The position numbers and the translations under genes are program-made. Source: Bryum argenteum (lineage: Eukaryota > Streptophyta > Bryopsida > Bryales > Bryaceae). From it: a stretch of DNA of 64,000 nt. Where the stretch lies: positions 33,439,364 through 33,503,363 of the forward strand of contig CM073322.1 of assembly GCA_037043015.1 (NCBI GenBank), in the 5' to 3' direction. Below the pieces are notes generated by a model. That model worked only from the letters and a program-made list of their open reading frames with translations. It ran no database searches and was not told the origin of the DNA. This document shows, piece by piece, positions 1 through 10,682 of this stretch (position 1 is its first letter; every line of letters starts with the position of its first letter).

Positions 1-783
1 ATATGAGCTTGTAGCCGATGGGCTTTGAAGGAAGATCAAGTACCACGGGACCAAACACTTGGCGCTTGCGCAATGAAGCATACTCGGCTTGCAATGCGGC
101 TTGCCACTGTGGCCATTCGGGGCTGGCTTTGGCTTGTTCTAAGGTAACCGGATCTGGATCTAAGGTGGTGATGGAGGTGACAAAGGCTTCTACCTCAGGT
201 AGAAAGGGTGGTTCAGAAGAAACAAGGGGTGCGGGTTCTATATGAAGAACTTCAGGATTCTGTGCTACCGGGGGTGTAGCAACTAGCTCTTTGGCTCTGG
301 AATTCTTCGAGGCTTTGGGTCCCTTAGGTACCGAATGTGCCTTAGGAGCCTTCGGAGGTTTTGGGGTCTTAGGGTCTTTCTGCTTGGGTGCTATGGGAGG
401 ATTGCCTGAACCAGGAATTGGGTTTCGAAGAATTCGGGAAGTAGAGGCAAAACCATCAGGAATGCGGGTTGCTAACTCGTGAAGATGCAAGAGTTTCCGG
501 ACCTCAGTTTCAGCTATGGCAGTTCGTGGATCAGGGTTCTTGGTGAAAGATTGGGTGGCTCTGAACCTTAAGGCTGGTGAAGGTGTGGGTCTATAGAGTG
601 CTGGGAAGACTGTCTCTATGAAGCGGCAGTTTGCAAAACGAGCGCGGTGTAGAGCACCAGTTTGGGGTACTAGATAGCGGATAATGCTTTGGGAGTCAAA
701 GCCCACGTAAATGCCTTCAAGGCGATGGGCAGCAATAGTGCGAAGTTGAGGTTCCGGGGCTGGAACCCAAACTTGACAACCGA
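1..783 (-). pseudogene. pol: copia pol, linker and start of reverse transcriptase (partial)
   Basis: Downstream of the in-frame TGA the frame reads on. It starts VFGCQVWVPAP, continues with a copia-type linker (HRLEGIYVGFDSQSIIRY) and a Pro/Lys-rich stretch, and reaches a W-x-A-x-x-E-like segment before PIGYKLI at the window edge. W..A...E...L followed by P-I-G-Y-K is the usual start of the RVT_2 reverse transcriptase domain. The catalytic YVDD region would be outside the window. Confidence 0.7.
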
Positions 784-787
784 ACAC

Positions 788-2001
788 TCAAAGATAACTA
801 ATGTTGGGAGTTCTACCGGAAACCATCTCTAAGGGAGTCTGGGCATTGAACAGTGTGGGGCGAAGTCTGAGAAGGGTTGCGGCGTGAAGAACTGCATGCC
901 CCCACATAGAGGTAGGCATATTGGCATGAATAAGGAGGGGGCGGGTGATAAGCTGAATCTTCTTGATAAAAGCTTCAGCTAGACCGTTTTGGGAATGCTC
1001 GTATGGGACAGCATACGTGAGCTCTATTCCTGTGGCTGTGCAGTAGTCCTCAAAAGTTTGGGATCTAAACTCCTTTGCATTGTCCATTCGTAAACTTTGG
1101 ATTTTTCTATCGGGAAAGTGGGTTCTAAAACGAATAAGCATGGCTAAGATTTTGGGAAAGGCCATGTTCCTAGTGGTGAGTAAGGAAACTTCAGCGTGTG
1201 CCCCCGAGGCATCAACAAGTACCAAGAAGTAAGAAAACGGACCTGAATGCGGCTCAATAGGCCCGCAAATGTCGCCATGCAGGCGCTGGAGTGGCTGAGG
1301 GAGTTCTGTAGGCAACTGTGACCGCGAAGCAGCCTTCTGAAACTTGCCTTGAATACAAGCAAGGCACTCCGCCATTTTGTCCGTATCAGCAGGACTCAAG
1401 TTGTGTCCGGTGAGTATCGGGACCATCCGACGAAACAAAGTCGTGCCAGGATGTCCAAGTCGCTTATGCCACAGCTGGGCCTTCGGAAGCACCGCCAAAT
1501 TACATTCCCTTGGCGCGTCCGCCATGATGGGTAATGCGTAAAGGCGATCGGTCCCGTATCACTCTCTAGTCGAACTCGCTTATCTTTGCGCAGTTCAATG
1601 GCATCATCATAATCATCGCCTTCCCGTCCACAAAATGGAAGCGTGAATGCCATTTGCACGTAGATCCCGGTAGGCGATCGAGGCTCGGGATGCATCGAGA
1701 GCATACATAGCTCTCTCAATACGAGGAGAATCCCCGGCGAACCACTCTTGCCCGGCCCTCCCGAAACCGCAAGTTTCGGCTTCCGTGTCGTGACAAGGTC
1801 ACAATTCAACCAGGTATCTCGCATGACTGAAGACTCAAAGAAAATGGGGTCACGTAGGATAGTATGTGTCGAGGCGGAGTCAAGTAAGGCAGTATCTGTA
1901 TAAGACTCCTCCCGAGAACGGACGACCATATGGTTCTCGATATCGAAGCTAGTGAAGAAAGGGGCATCAAGGGTGTGAGTTTCCCGTTTTGTCTCCTTCA
2001 T
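788..2001 (-). pseudogene. pol: copia protease-integrase region, frameshifted
   Basis: The upper frame (about 1560-2001) shows an aspartic protease motif, ALLDSASTHTIL, with the Asp of the D-S/T-G-like site. The lower frame (788-1525) shows the GAG-pre-integrase region with AQLWHKRLGHPG, a zinc-binding C-x2-C (CLACIQG), and the integrase core. Its three acidic residues lie in RLHGDICGP, LRMDNAKEF and QNGLAEAF, giving the D-D-E triad of rve integrases. The join between the two frames near 1500-1560 needs at least one frame change. At about 784-786 the lower frame ends in TGA just before VFGC, where copia proteins usually have Arg before VFGC. This is what a CGA-to-TGA (CpG) mutation gives. Confidence 0.8.
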
Positions 2002-2010
2002 TCGCTGAAA

Positions 2011-3048
2011 CTATCTAAACATTGCGCGAACATACGGTGACGCTCTACACGACCTAGCGTAATGACTAGGATCACCACATTCATAACAAGCTCCTGTGAC
2101 GGGTCCGGACCCCTCAGACTCTCTAGACGGACTATGGCGATGAGAGTTAGAGGGCCTGTCATAAGGGCGTTGGTTGTTGTAATACCTGTGGTCGTTATCA
2201 TAATCACGATCACGAGAATCAAAGTATCTGCCCGAACGGCCACCGTGTTGAGAGTATCCACCTCGTTGAGAGTTGCCACCGCGCCCCCTGCCACGGCCAC
2301 GGCACCGGCCGCTCGTGGGATTCCGCTTTGCAGCCTCTGTACTGTTAACCTTCGGGGTGATTGCTGGGGCTGGAGGTGTCGGCGTCAGGGTAGGTACCGA
2401 AACAGATTTGGGTGGAACGGACGGGGAGGACTTCGTGATATGGACTTCACGAGCTGGCCGTAATTCGGCGTTCTTCAATAACATCTGTTGTTGCCGTTTT
2501 GCTACAAATAAGTAAGACATCAGTTCCGCGTGGCGTGGAAAATGCATATTTCGATATTGCTGAGAAAGAATGGCAGTAGCAGGAGGAAAGGTGGATAAAG
2601 TCTTATCGATGAGTTCGGCGTCCGTGATAATCTCGCCGCAGAGTCGGAGTTGAGAGGTAATTCGGTGAAGCTCCGTGTTGAAGGATTGGAGATTCGGGAA
2701 GTCGAGAACTCGCAAGTTGGACCACTCCATGCGAGCTTGGGGAAGAAAAAGTTGTTGATCATAGTTAAATCGCTCCTGGAGTTGCGCCCATAATATCCAA
2801 GGGGTGTCGACATGGAGGTACTGCTTCCGAAGTGTTGGATGCAGATGGCGCCGGATGATGACCAGTGCTTGATAACGATGTGAGACGGGCATCGCAAGAC
2901 CGGACGCAGCGTACAAAGTATCGGCGAGCTCCTCCGCCATCAGGTAAGTCGTCATGTCGTTGTCCCATTCAAGAAAATTGTTGCCATCCGGTGCCAATGC
3001 GGTAAACACCAGCGCCTGGGTACGAGATTCGGAGATTGCCTCTGCCAT
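2011..3048 (-). CDS. gag: copia Gag polyprotein with CCHC zinc knuckle
   Basis: An open frame of 345 codons starting at an ATG 49 bp inside the LTR end. It begins MAEAISESRTQA and contains a UBN2/retrotran_gag-like region (W-D-N-D-M near the start, then a helix-rich body). A basic Arg/Gly-rich stretch (RGRGRGRGG) is followed by one zinc knuckle, C-x2-C-x4-H-x4-C (CYECGDPSHYARSC), near residues 323-336. Gag packages element RNA into virus-like particles, and the basic stretch and knuckle bind nucleic acid. The frame stops about 9 bp before the protease frame, so Gag and Pol are not fused in this copy. That is either a natural frame change or decay. A longer in-frame extension upstream of the ATG lies in the LTR and is unlikely to be coding. 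Confidence 0.85.
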   Translation of the reverse strand: MAEAISESRTQALVFTALAPDGNNFLEWDNDMTTYLMAEELADTLYAASGLAMPVSHRYQALVIIRRHLHPTLRKQYLHVDTPWILWAQLQERFNYDQQLFLPQARMEWSNLRVLDFPNLQSFNTELHRITSQLRLCGEIITDAELIDKTLSTFPPATAILSQQYRNMHFPRHAELMSYLFVAKRQQQMLLKNAELRPAREVHITKSSPSVPPKSVSVPTLTPTPPAPAITPKVNSTEAAKRNPTSGRCRGRGRGRGGNSQRGGYSQHGGRSGRYFDSRDRDYDNDHRYYNNQRPYDRPSNSHRHSPSRESEGSGPVTGACYECGDPSHYARSCRASPYVRAMFR

Positions 3049-3096
3049 GGTAAAAATAACGAAAAAGAAGGCTATAGAGATTTCGTGCTGATAACG

Positions 3097-3276
3097 TGTT
3101 GAGGAGAAAGAGAGAGAGAGACAGAGACAGAGAGCAATGAGTATATCAAGATAATGAGAAATATATATAAGAGTGTTCCCTGACCACATATTTATATTGA
3201 AGGATTCAAAACCTTTTACGTTATTGAACTGGCAGTGGAACTAATCCTTTTACGTTATTGAACTAGCAGTTGAACT
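3097..3276 (-). repeat. probable 5' LTR of the copia element
   Basis: The inner boundary on the minus strand is CTCAACA directly before the primer-binding-like sequence, so the LTR would end in CA. The minus strand has a TATA-like run (CTCTTATATATATT) near 3160-3175, then a CT-rich tract, as expected of an LTR promoter. The outer boundary is a guess at TGCAGTTCAACTGC near 3276. The partner LTR is outside the window, so neither identity nor TSD can be checked. Confidence 0.45.
3206..3275. repeat. two tandem copies of a ~34-bp unit in the LTR
   Basis: CCTTTTACGTTATTGAACT occurs twice, about 34 bp apart, followed by similar GGCAGTGGAACT and AGCAGTTGAACTG segments. The duplication lies in the presumed U3 part of the LTR, where duplicated promoter boxes are common. 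Confidence 0.7.
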
Positions 3277-3299
3277 GCAGTCTAAATGGAAGCTTCTAA

Positions 3300-4140
3300 T
3301 TTTCTCTAAGTTCCGAAGGGCGCCTTATCCTTATCTCAACACAGACCATGCAATTTCCCTGAACCCTTATTAACCCCTCAAGTAGAAAGCTCATGGATGT
3401 CAATAAAACCCCTTAAAGACAAAAAACTCTTTAAGTGCAAGATGATAATTCCAAACTTTTTACAACCATACTACCAAGGGGGGTTGGCTCCTCAACGAAC
3501 GAATGTTTATTTTTTGAAAAAATAAGGTTCGTCTGCCAAAAAAGAATTTTTCAAAATTCGTTCTTTTGTTTTTTTTTTATATATAATATCCCAACTTTTA
3601 GATACCCTTTCGTCACATCAAAGAGATTTTTGGATAATATTTTCCTAAAATTTTCAATACCCTTTTCATAATATATAATTTTCCAACTTTTTGTATCTCT
3701 TGGCATGTAATTTCTAATTTTTCATTAAAAAAGAAAAAAAATAGAATTATTTATGAACAAACCTGCTATGGTGGTATGGTAAGTCACACGTATGAAACCT
3801 TAAGATCTTACACATAACTCGTCCACGTATGTGTGTTTACCAAAATGTAGTTTCAAATAAATTTCTTATTGTAAGATTCTAACATTCAAAATATGAAAAA
3901 AATAAAAAATAAAAAATCAAAAATCAAAATAAATGGTTCCCTTATTGCAAAATGGGTTCCAAGTTTTTTGTGACCCAAAGGACCAATTTTAAGAGTGAAT
4001 GTGAATTGTGGCATTTCAAATTCTCGTAATAGAACCAAATAGAACCAAATATTAATATTCTCGTAGTAGAACCCTTTTTAATAACACCCTTTTTAATAAT
4101 ATTAACGTAATAGAACCAAATATTTCTCTTTGGTTGTTAA
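3300..4140. other. AT-rich intergenic stretch, no gene seen
   Basis: Low-complexity A/T-rich sequence with T-runs and short repeated phrases such as AATAGAACCAAAT. I see no coding frame, RNA gene or clear element ends. Confidence 0.5.
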
Positions 4141-4340
4141 TATGAGAAAATATTATATGCACGAATATTAGACTTACAATGGTGAAAACAACCCCAAATT
4201 TTTATGAAGGATAAATTGTCCAAAACTAGGTCCCTTGCACAAAAATGAAAGCCATAATCGCTCTTACACCTTGGATTACATTTAAGACTTCTACCACAGA
4301 AATGAGATTCAAATTGGAAATTAATTCTACAAACAAAGTA
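4141..4340 (+). repeat. degenerate fragment of the ~1-kb TTAA element family
   Basis: The phrases ACAATGGTGAAAACAACC, TGTCCAAAACTAGGTCCC and ACTTCTACCACAGAAATGAG correspond to internal parts of the element at 12316-13293 (TAGTCCAAAACTAGACCCCT, GTTTCTACCACTAAAAATTG). The ends are not preserved. Confidence 0.5.
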
Positions 4341-4487
4341 GAAATCCAAAAGATATTAAAGAATAACAACCCCTTAGAATGTATTCTTTTATTTTTTTAT
4401 TTTTTTGGTATGAGTATAAAACTTTCTTGTGAATTCAAGCTTCTATATTGCCACATACATCATTTGATGCAAGAAAAGCCAAGGCAC

Positions 4488-4665
4488 CACAAGCCTTGGC
4501 TTGGTGGTTAGGGCTCATGGTCCACAAAAAGGAGTTCGTGGGTTTTATTCCCCATGCCGGCATGTGCTCACCACTATAGTCCACCCAACTATTGTGCGGG
4601 GTCCTTGGACCTTGTTGTATGGGTACCTCAAAGCCCATGTGGGGGGATATTATGTCAAGTATCTT
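4488..4665 (+). mobile_element. SINE-like element with tRNA-type promoter boxes
   Basis: The 178-bp segment starts near an A-box-like TGGCTTGGTGG (4497). About 36 bp later is a weak B-box-like GTTCGTGGG. It is flanked by CAAGGCAC at 4480-4487 and 4666-4673, a possible 8-bp target-site duplication. There is no clear poly-A tail. The left flank also forms a small hairpin with the element start (AAGCCAAGG/CCTTGGCTT), so part of the repeat could have another origin. Confidence 0.4.
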
Positions 4666-4714
4666 CAAGGCACTAGTAACTAGCTAGAAACTAGCGGAGG
4701 TATAGTGTCAGGAT

Positions 4715-5290
4715 TGCAGTTGTGCGAGCAATGAGCCCTGAGCAGTGAGCGATGAGCAGATTTTAAACCAGCGGTGAGCAAATTTTTTGAAATTTTTTGG
4801 ATGCTAGACCATGAATCCTAGACCATGCTACAGATTAGTTTGGATTAAATCTCCGCATCTACATACGCTATATGTTAGTCCTATGATTAGGTGCTCCACA
4901 TTGTATGTGATATTGTTTCACAACTTATTAAAATTAATTATATCAATACCTACACGTACAACAAACCTTGCCAATTTGTCTAACTTGGAGTACTATTCAC
5001 TTAGAAATATTACCTTGGGAACGTCTTGTCATTTTCAAAGTGTGATTTACTGTCAAGTTTTGTAGCTCAAGTCCAACCAAATTCAGAGAATGTAAGCCTT
5101 ATTTCCACGGGTTTGGGTCAATAAATCCACGGTAATAAGTCAAGAATATTCGAATATTCCCGAGAATATTCGAAAATGATTCTGTAATACCAAAAATTAT
5201 CTATTTTTAGATTTTTTTTGCTAAAAATACAAACTCGGTCCTAAAAATTTGAAAACTTACCGCTCACCGCTCAACGCTCACACGGTAGCA
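4715..5290. mobile_element. hAT-like MITE candidate with subterminal TGAGC repeats
   Basis: The left side (4715-4785) carries five TGAGC motifs on the plus strand. The right side (5257-5285) carries three in inverted orientation (GCTCACC, GCTCAAC, GCTCACAC). The outermost parts also resemble each other inverted (TTGTGCGAGC against CCGTGTGAGC). Clustered short subterminal repeats in opposite orientation at two ends are typical of hAT elements. The exact ends and TSD are not clear. Confidence 0.4.
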
Positions 5291-5440
5291 ACGTCCGTAG
5301 TATGTGCAATCGGATGAGCTATTGTTGGAACGACTTGGAGTTTTAACTCTAGGTCTCCAAAATTGGATCTCACTTACCTTTCCATATTCACTGTTCCCAT
5401 CTACAAACTTCACCACGGCTTCGGGTACACAAAATGTCCT

Positions 5441-6000
5441 CTATTGACCAAACAATAACATTCTGAGGATATCAATAGCAAACATAGGGTTATAGAATTC
5501 CTCTACAACTGTGCCCCAAAACACATCAAGGTATTCGGCCTCACTATCTAATAGAATCTGTAAATCCATCAATTCACACGTCGGGACAAACACACATTTT
5601 TCAAGGCATCTAAGATCATACATTGGCACATGTAAAGGGGTGGATTTGTCACTTCGTAATGTAATACTTTTGTAGGCAATGAAGAATTGGCCCATAATAA
5701 CTCAAAATTGTTTTGAGTTTCACAATCTAAGTTAGAAACATCTATGTCTTCCAAAGCCTCCAATAGCAAATCCAGGGATTCACGAGCTCCATGCTGAACC
5801 TACAAAAATCCATCCAAACCAGCATTAAGATTCGTTAGGAGAGAATCCAGTGCGGCACTTGTACTTTTACCAAGGGAGTGGAAAGACTTACATAAAGCGT
5901 CCGGGGTTGTCAGTGTGACCATTATCTTCCTCTTTGAGAAGTCTGGCTGGAAACTCCTAGTATCTTCGAAATCTTGTACTGCAGTCAGCACAGTTACTGA
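5441..6000 (-). pseudogene. unidentified exon-like coding fragments
   Basis: Two open stretches on the minus strand look like exons of one gene. The upper one includes TTPDALCKSFHSLGKSTSAA and the lower one ESLDLLLEALEDIDVSNLD followed by NNFELLWANSSLP. They are separated near 5805 by TTTTTGTAG|GTTCAG, an intron-end-like sequence. A second frame is open at 5441-5695. Composition and codon patterns look protein-like, but I do not recognise the family. It may be a captured or decayed host gene, possibly part of the same gene as 6890-7550. Confidence 0.35.
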
Positions 6001-6889
6001 TTGTTCTAGTACAATCTGACATGAATTGCCAACCTCTAGTTGCTAGAGCACATACCTCCCTAAGCTGGTCGGAATGACCATTTTTTGGTCAAAGCCAGCC
6101 GATGAGGTAGTACGTTGTTGGTCCTCCTCCTCTTGAAATTCACTACGGAGCCGACCTCCTCCGTCCATCTGTCACACAAACAACAGAAACAAGAACAAGA
6201 CGATCAGTGATTGACAACCGATCCCGAGCTTTATGATGGCAGCGGTACGCGAGTCTATATGACAACGATTTGACATTGCTGCGTGTTGTTGGGATTGGAA
6301 CAACGAGCAGACTTGCGCTCATTGTCCTTGCACTTGGAAGTTGGATGCGTCTTGCTCCCACACTTGGTGTATCTAGTCTAAGACGATCAATAGCAAATCA
6401 CAATTAAAAGCCATTATCAATGCAGAGATTCTCAACATGCACACCCCGGAATTCAAATGTGTTTTCAGTTCATATTTATGCTCGATGGTTCACAAGTATA
6501 ACGGTTGGTAAATCACGATAAGCTTAATCTGTGCAATGCAGTGAGTGGATACGAATTCTCCGACCTAGACCTCTAAAGAAAAAGCATCAAGCTTCGCCTT
6601 ATTATAGTAACTGCACTTGCAAAGAGGGGAATCAAAATCGAACCTTGGAATCAGGTTTGCGAAGGCGGAGAATGCTGTTGACGGAAGCACAGGCACTGAG
6701 CACGATTGGAGCTTTTTTCCTCCAAATTGCAGGTTTACCGATCCCAACAATCGCTCATGTTCAACTGACCCCAGAAATCGCTCATGTTCACCGATCTACC
6801 CTGGCGGTGCTGCCTCTAAACACGGCAGTTGCTCGATTGACCCGCCATAAATAACGAAATGAGGGTTGAAGAAAGAATCATACCAATTC

Positions 6890-7553
6890 GCAATTGGGCA
6901 GTGCCGACCTTGACCCCGCTAGCTCAACTCGAACTCCTCTGTTCGCTTTGTTCACTGCAGCAGTCGATGTGTCGCTTGCGGTGGTCGCCACTAAGACCTC
7001 CGGCCACCACGTCTCTCTAATGAACCGATTTAACGAGTCAGAGAAGCCTTGTGCGTCGCCTTCAACACGTCTCTCCTTCCACCGCAGTAACAATGCAACC
7101 TTTCTGCGGAAATGAAAACTCCTTGGTCCAGGAGTAGCAGGAAGAACCACACCTCGGTGCAAAGGTCGCAACAGAAGATACCCTTCATTCAACATTTTCA
7201 AACACTCTTGCACAATCGATGGAGGTTGAAATTGCTTCTCTGAAAGCCAAACACGCAGCTCTTCGCGAAAAGCAGGGCCTTCTCGCTCACGACGCTCTTG
7301 AACAGCCTTGGACACCATATTGTCGTTGTGCACATGGGCGTTGTAATTTTCCTCCGGTGAGGAGAAGCTAAATATAACTCCCGCTTTTCGGACAGGGGAT
7401 CTACATGAAGGCCCGGCTTCCACAACGCCAGGCAGGAGATTGAGTTCAAAACCAGGCTTAGCCAATCGGGCAGCTCCAAAACTTGAAAGAAGCTCATCGA
7501 GATCATGTGGAATCCCAATCTCTCCCTCACCGTGACAGAATTCTAGATGCTAG
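6890..7553 (-). pseudogene. unidentified exon-like open frame (~200 codons)
   Basis: A long minus-strand frame with protein-like composition: it passes through IGIPHDLDELLSSFGAARL, FELNLLPGVVEAGPS, VSKAVQERREREGPAFREEL and VQECLKMLNEGYLLLRP. It ends near a possible splice donor (GAATTG|GTATG at about 6888). A possible acceptor-like TTTCCGCAG lies inside the frame near 7108, so the stretch may be two exons. No domain is recognised. Its neighbourhood, between transposons and next to the 7.8-14.2 kb element, suggests a host gene remnant. Confidence 0.35.
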
Positions 7554-7825
7554 TAATTGGAATTAAATCGTCCAAGAACAGTTTGATACTGCTCGATCAA
7601 GAAACCGCTACATGACAAGCTAGCTAAATTAGCCGGAAGTTCTGGAAAGAGCCCGAGGGGCTCTCGTGGGAGTTTAAGGGTTAGGGGGTAGTGGATCACT
7701 TTTGGTTTTTCAGGGCAGGTTGGTGGAGAGTCGGGCAGGTGTAGCTCGACTTGGCTGAGACTGACCCTGGCTGGTAGCTCGTTTTGCCAGCCTCGGAGAG
7801 GGCTCACGGCATCTGAGGCTTGTCA

Positions 7826-7866
7826 GGTCCGGTTCAGACTGGGACGTCCCGTTGTAGTGGACAAAA
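7826..7866 (+). repeat. left terminal inverted repeat of the 6.4-kb element
   Basis: 41 bp, pairs with 14206-14246 with two mismatches. The core CAGACTGGGACGTCCCGTTG is identical in both copies and contains the palindrome GGGACGTCCC. Confidence 0.85.
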
Positions 7867-7984
7867 TTCTCTGGCTCGTCATTGGCTGCATTGTACGTTT
7901 TGTCCAGAGTTCCTTTCAGACTGAAGGGATGTCCATAGGATGAATATGCCATGTTGGCATCTTCTCCCGCAAAATTCTACGCAA

Positions 7985-8055
7985 TGAACTTGTCCACTGG
8001 ACAAGTTTGAGGCCACCACCGAAGGTGACTCCAAACTTGTCCAGTGGACAAGCTC
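7985..8055. repeat. subterminal inverted TTGTCCA/TGGACAA motifs
   Basis: ACTTGTCCACTGGACAAGT (about 7988-8006) and its mirror ACTTGTCCAGTGGACAAG (about 8034-8051) lie 46 bp apart. The same TTGTCC/GGACAA core recurs in the TIR (GTGGACAAAA), near 7898 (TTTTGTCCAG) and near the right end (ATGGACAAG, TTTTGTCCACG at 14183-14215). Clustered subterminal motifs are common transposase or accessory-protein binding sites. Confidence 0.6.
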
Positions 8056-8408
8056 GTCGTTTCCGACCTTATTTCCGTCGCTGCTCCCCTCGCTGCGCCT
8101 CCACTAGTACCATAGACAGCATCGCCACTAACACTGCGATCGATATCCCCTTCATCTCCCCCCGTACTATTTCCACCATCATACTCTAGCGCCTGTCTGC
8201 CTGCACTACTCCATAATGCGTTACTCCCGCACACGCAACATCCGAGCACTCACGACTATAAACACCTGCTGATGAGTAGTCCGCCATATCCTACACCATG
8301 CTGGCATATCGACGCAACTGGAGTGCCGATGATACCAGATTTCAACCAGTCATCATTGACACAGTAGCAACCGCACCGCTCAAAGAAAGTGAAGAGAGAG
8401 GAGTGTAC

Positions 8409-9223
<815 letters not shown>

Positions 9224-9389
9224 TCAAACTGGCCAAGAACTGGATTAGTATCATTACATGCAAAGGGACTCGATCGCCAATGAATCACTTCCATATCAGC
9301 TTTCCAAGAATCATCAAAACATGGTAACAGTAAGAAATGTAAACCTCGTGAGCGTCTCTGCTCGCCTCATGAGCGTCGCTCCTCGCTTT

Positions 9390-9562
9390 GTAACTGTCGA
9401 TGACTACAAGTGCATGTGCCTTTGTAACTGTCGATGACTACAAGAGCTCACATTGTTACTGTTGATGACTACAAGAGCTCCATCGTCTCGGTGACTACAA
9501 GAGCTCACATTGTTACTGTTGATGACTACAAGAGCTCCATCGTCTCGGTGACTACAAGAACT
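9390..9562. repeat. tandem repeat, ~57-bp unit
   Basis: GAGCTCACATTGTTACTG recurs at 9444 and 9501 (57 bp apart). Shorter related phrases (GTAACTGTCGATGACTACAAG) precede it from 9390. Confidence 0.8.
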
Positions 9563-9719
9563 CCGTCATTCTTCAGACTTCGTCTCATATGAGGCTTTTC
9601 CTTTTGCGCCTCCATCGTCAACACAGCAACCTTGTGAAGCTGCATTTGATGTGTAAGTTCTGAATCTGCTATTGCTATCTTACAGTCATGTTGTTCCAAC
9701 CGTGAGGGTAAACACTACC

Positions 9720-10040
9720 GAAGCACTGACTGAGTTTACAATGATTCGATAAACGATCAACGAGTCTGTTTGACCTTTTGTTGTAATTTACGTTTGAATG
9801 TCTTACACTCTTGCTCTCTTTTTCGATTGCTTGTCGTTGTATTTGTTCTTGCGCGAGCTCATTCTGCGATTCCTGCAACCGGTCCTCCAAACTGAAATCA
9901 ACCCCCAGCAATTTGATTCATTGGTTAGTGAGCCTCTGCCTTTCATGCTCAATTTGTGTTCTGTGATAGTTTGCATCATAGAGCACCTTCTCAGAATACA
10001 GAGTTATCACGTTGACGTTCTCGTAGGTAGACTTAAGTTG
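9720..10040 (-). pseudogene. coiled-coil protein fragment, unidentified
   Basis: The minus strand encodes a charged, heptad-like stretch: YDQLKSTYENVNVITLYSEK, then YHRTQIEHERQRLTNQ, a TGA stop, and LEDRLQESQNELAQEQIQRQ. Gln/Glu/Arg-rich helices suggest a coiled coil. The in-frame stop and the absence of flanking exons suggest a captured fragment like the V-ATPase B piece next to it. The gene family is not recognised. Confidence 0.4.
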
Positions 10041-10682
10041 GTCGTATTGATATATTCTTTTTTTCGGAAGCATTAGTTTGTGATTGATCTTTCACAACCG
10101 GGTGATCGGATGCATGCAATTATGCCTTCTCTACCATTTTAATGGCAAGTTGTAATTGCTGCAAGGCTGGATGGGACCCAATTATTCCATTTCCACAGCT
10201 TGTGCAACAAGCAACTTTTGTATATTAAGTGCTACCAACCATATTATCAGGGGTGAAGCAGTGAGTTACCCGCTTGCCAACACTCTTTTGTGGAATAACT
10301 TACTTTGTGGATGGTGTTGGGCATGAGCAGGTCCTTTTTTGAAGCACTACAACCGAATTCAAGTGAGAAGCGCAACTTGGACTTTTTTGGCAACTTGATA
10401 GGATTGAATTTTACAAATGCTTTAGTTTATAATTATTTGGAACCTTCATGTTCTATGCCTTCTATTGTAAAATTTTCAGATTGAAGCCTTTTAGAATCTG
10501 CTGTGCTTCTTATTGCAATTAGCTTTTCTATTCGATTTCGGAAGTGAGTCTTCTAGTAAGGAGTCAGGAGTAGTATATATAGTAAAGAGATACATGGATG
10601 CTCCATATGCATGTGCCGGACGTTCTCTCAACACGGTTTGGTGACCTTTTGTAAGTTTGTTCTTTGTAGATACTTCATCAAC
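10041..10682. other. probable promoter and 5' region of trihelix gene 1
   Basis: AT-rich sequence without a coding frame. A TATA-like GTATATATAG lies near 10571-10582, about 105 bp upstream of the trihelix ATG, with TAAAGAGATAC following it. No other elements seen. Confidence 0.35.

Larger units (their letters stand above)
1..3276 (-). mobile_element. Ty1/copia LTR retrotransposon, truncated by window edge
   Basis: Minus-strand element read from a probable 5' LTR (about 3097-3276) through Gag, zinc knuckle, protease, GAG-pre-integrase and integrase to the first residues of reverse transcriptase at the window edge. The order protease, integrase, then RT is that of Ty1/copia. Directly inside the LTR end, near 3080-3096, the minus strand reads ACGTTATCAGCACG, a sequence I associate with plant copia primer-binding sites. 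The reading frame is broken in several places, so the copy looks inactive. RT, RNase H and the 3' LTR lie outside the window. Confidence 0.9.

Noticed and set aside
4488..4665. A functional tRNA gene at 4.5 kb
   Set aside because: The A box is acceptable but the B box is poor and no acceptor stem can be formed.
9390..9562. Possible CRISPR-like array (short repeats)
   Set aside because: Plain tandem duplication of a 57-bp unit without unique spacers, in a eukaryotic context.
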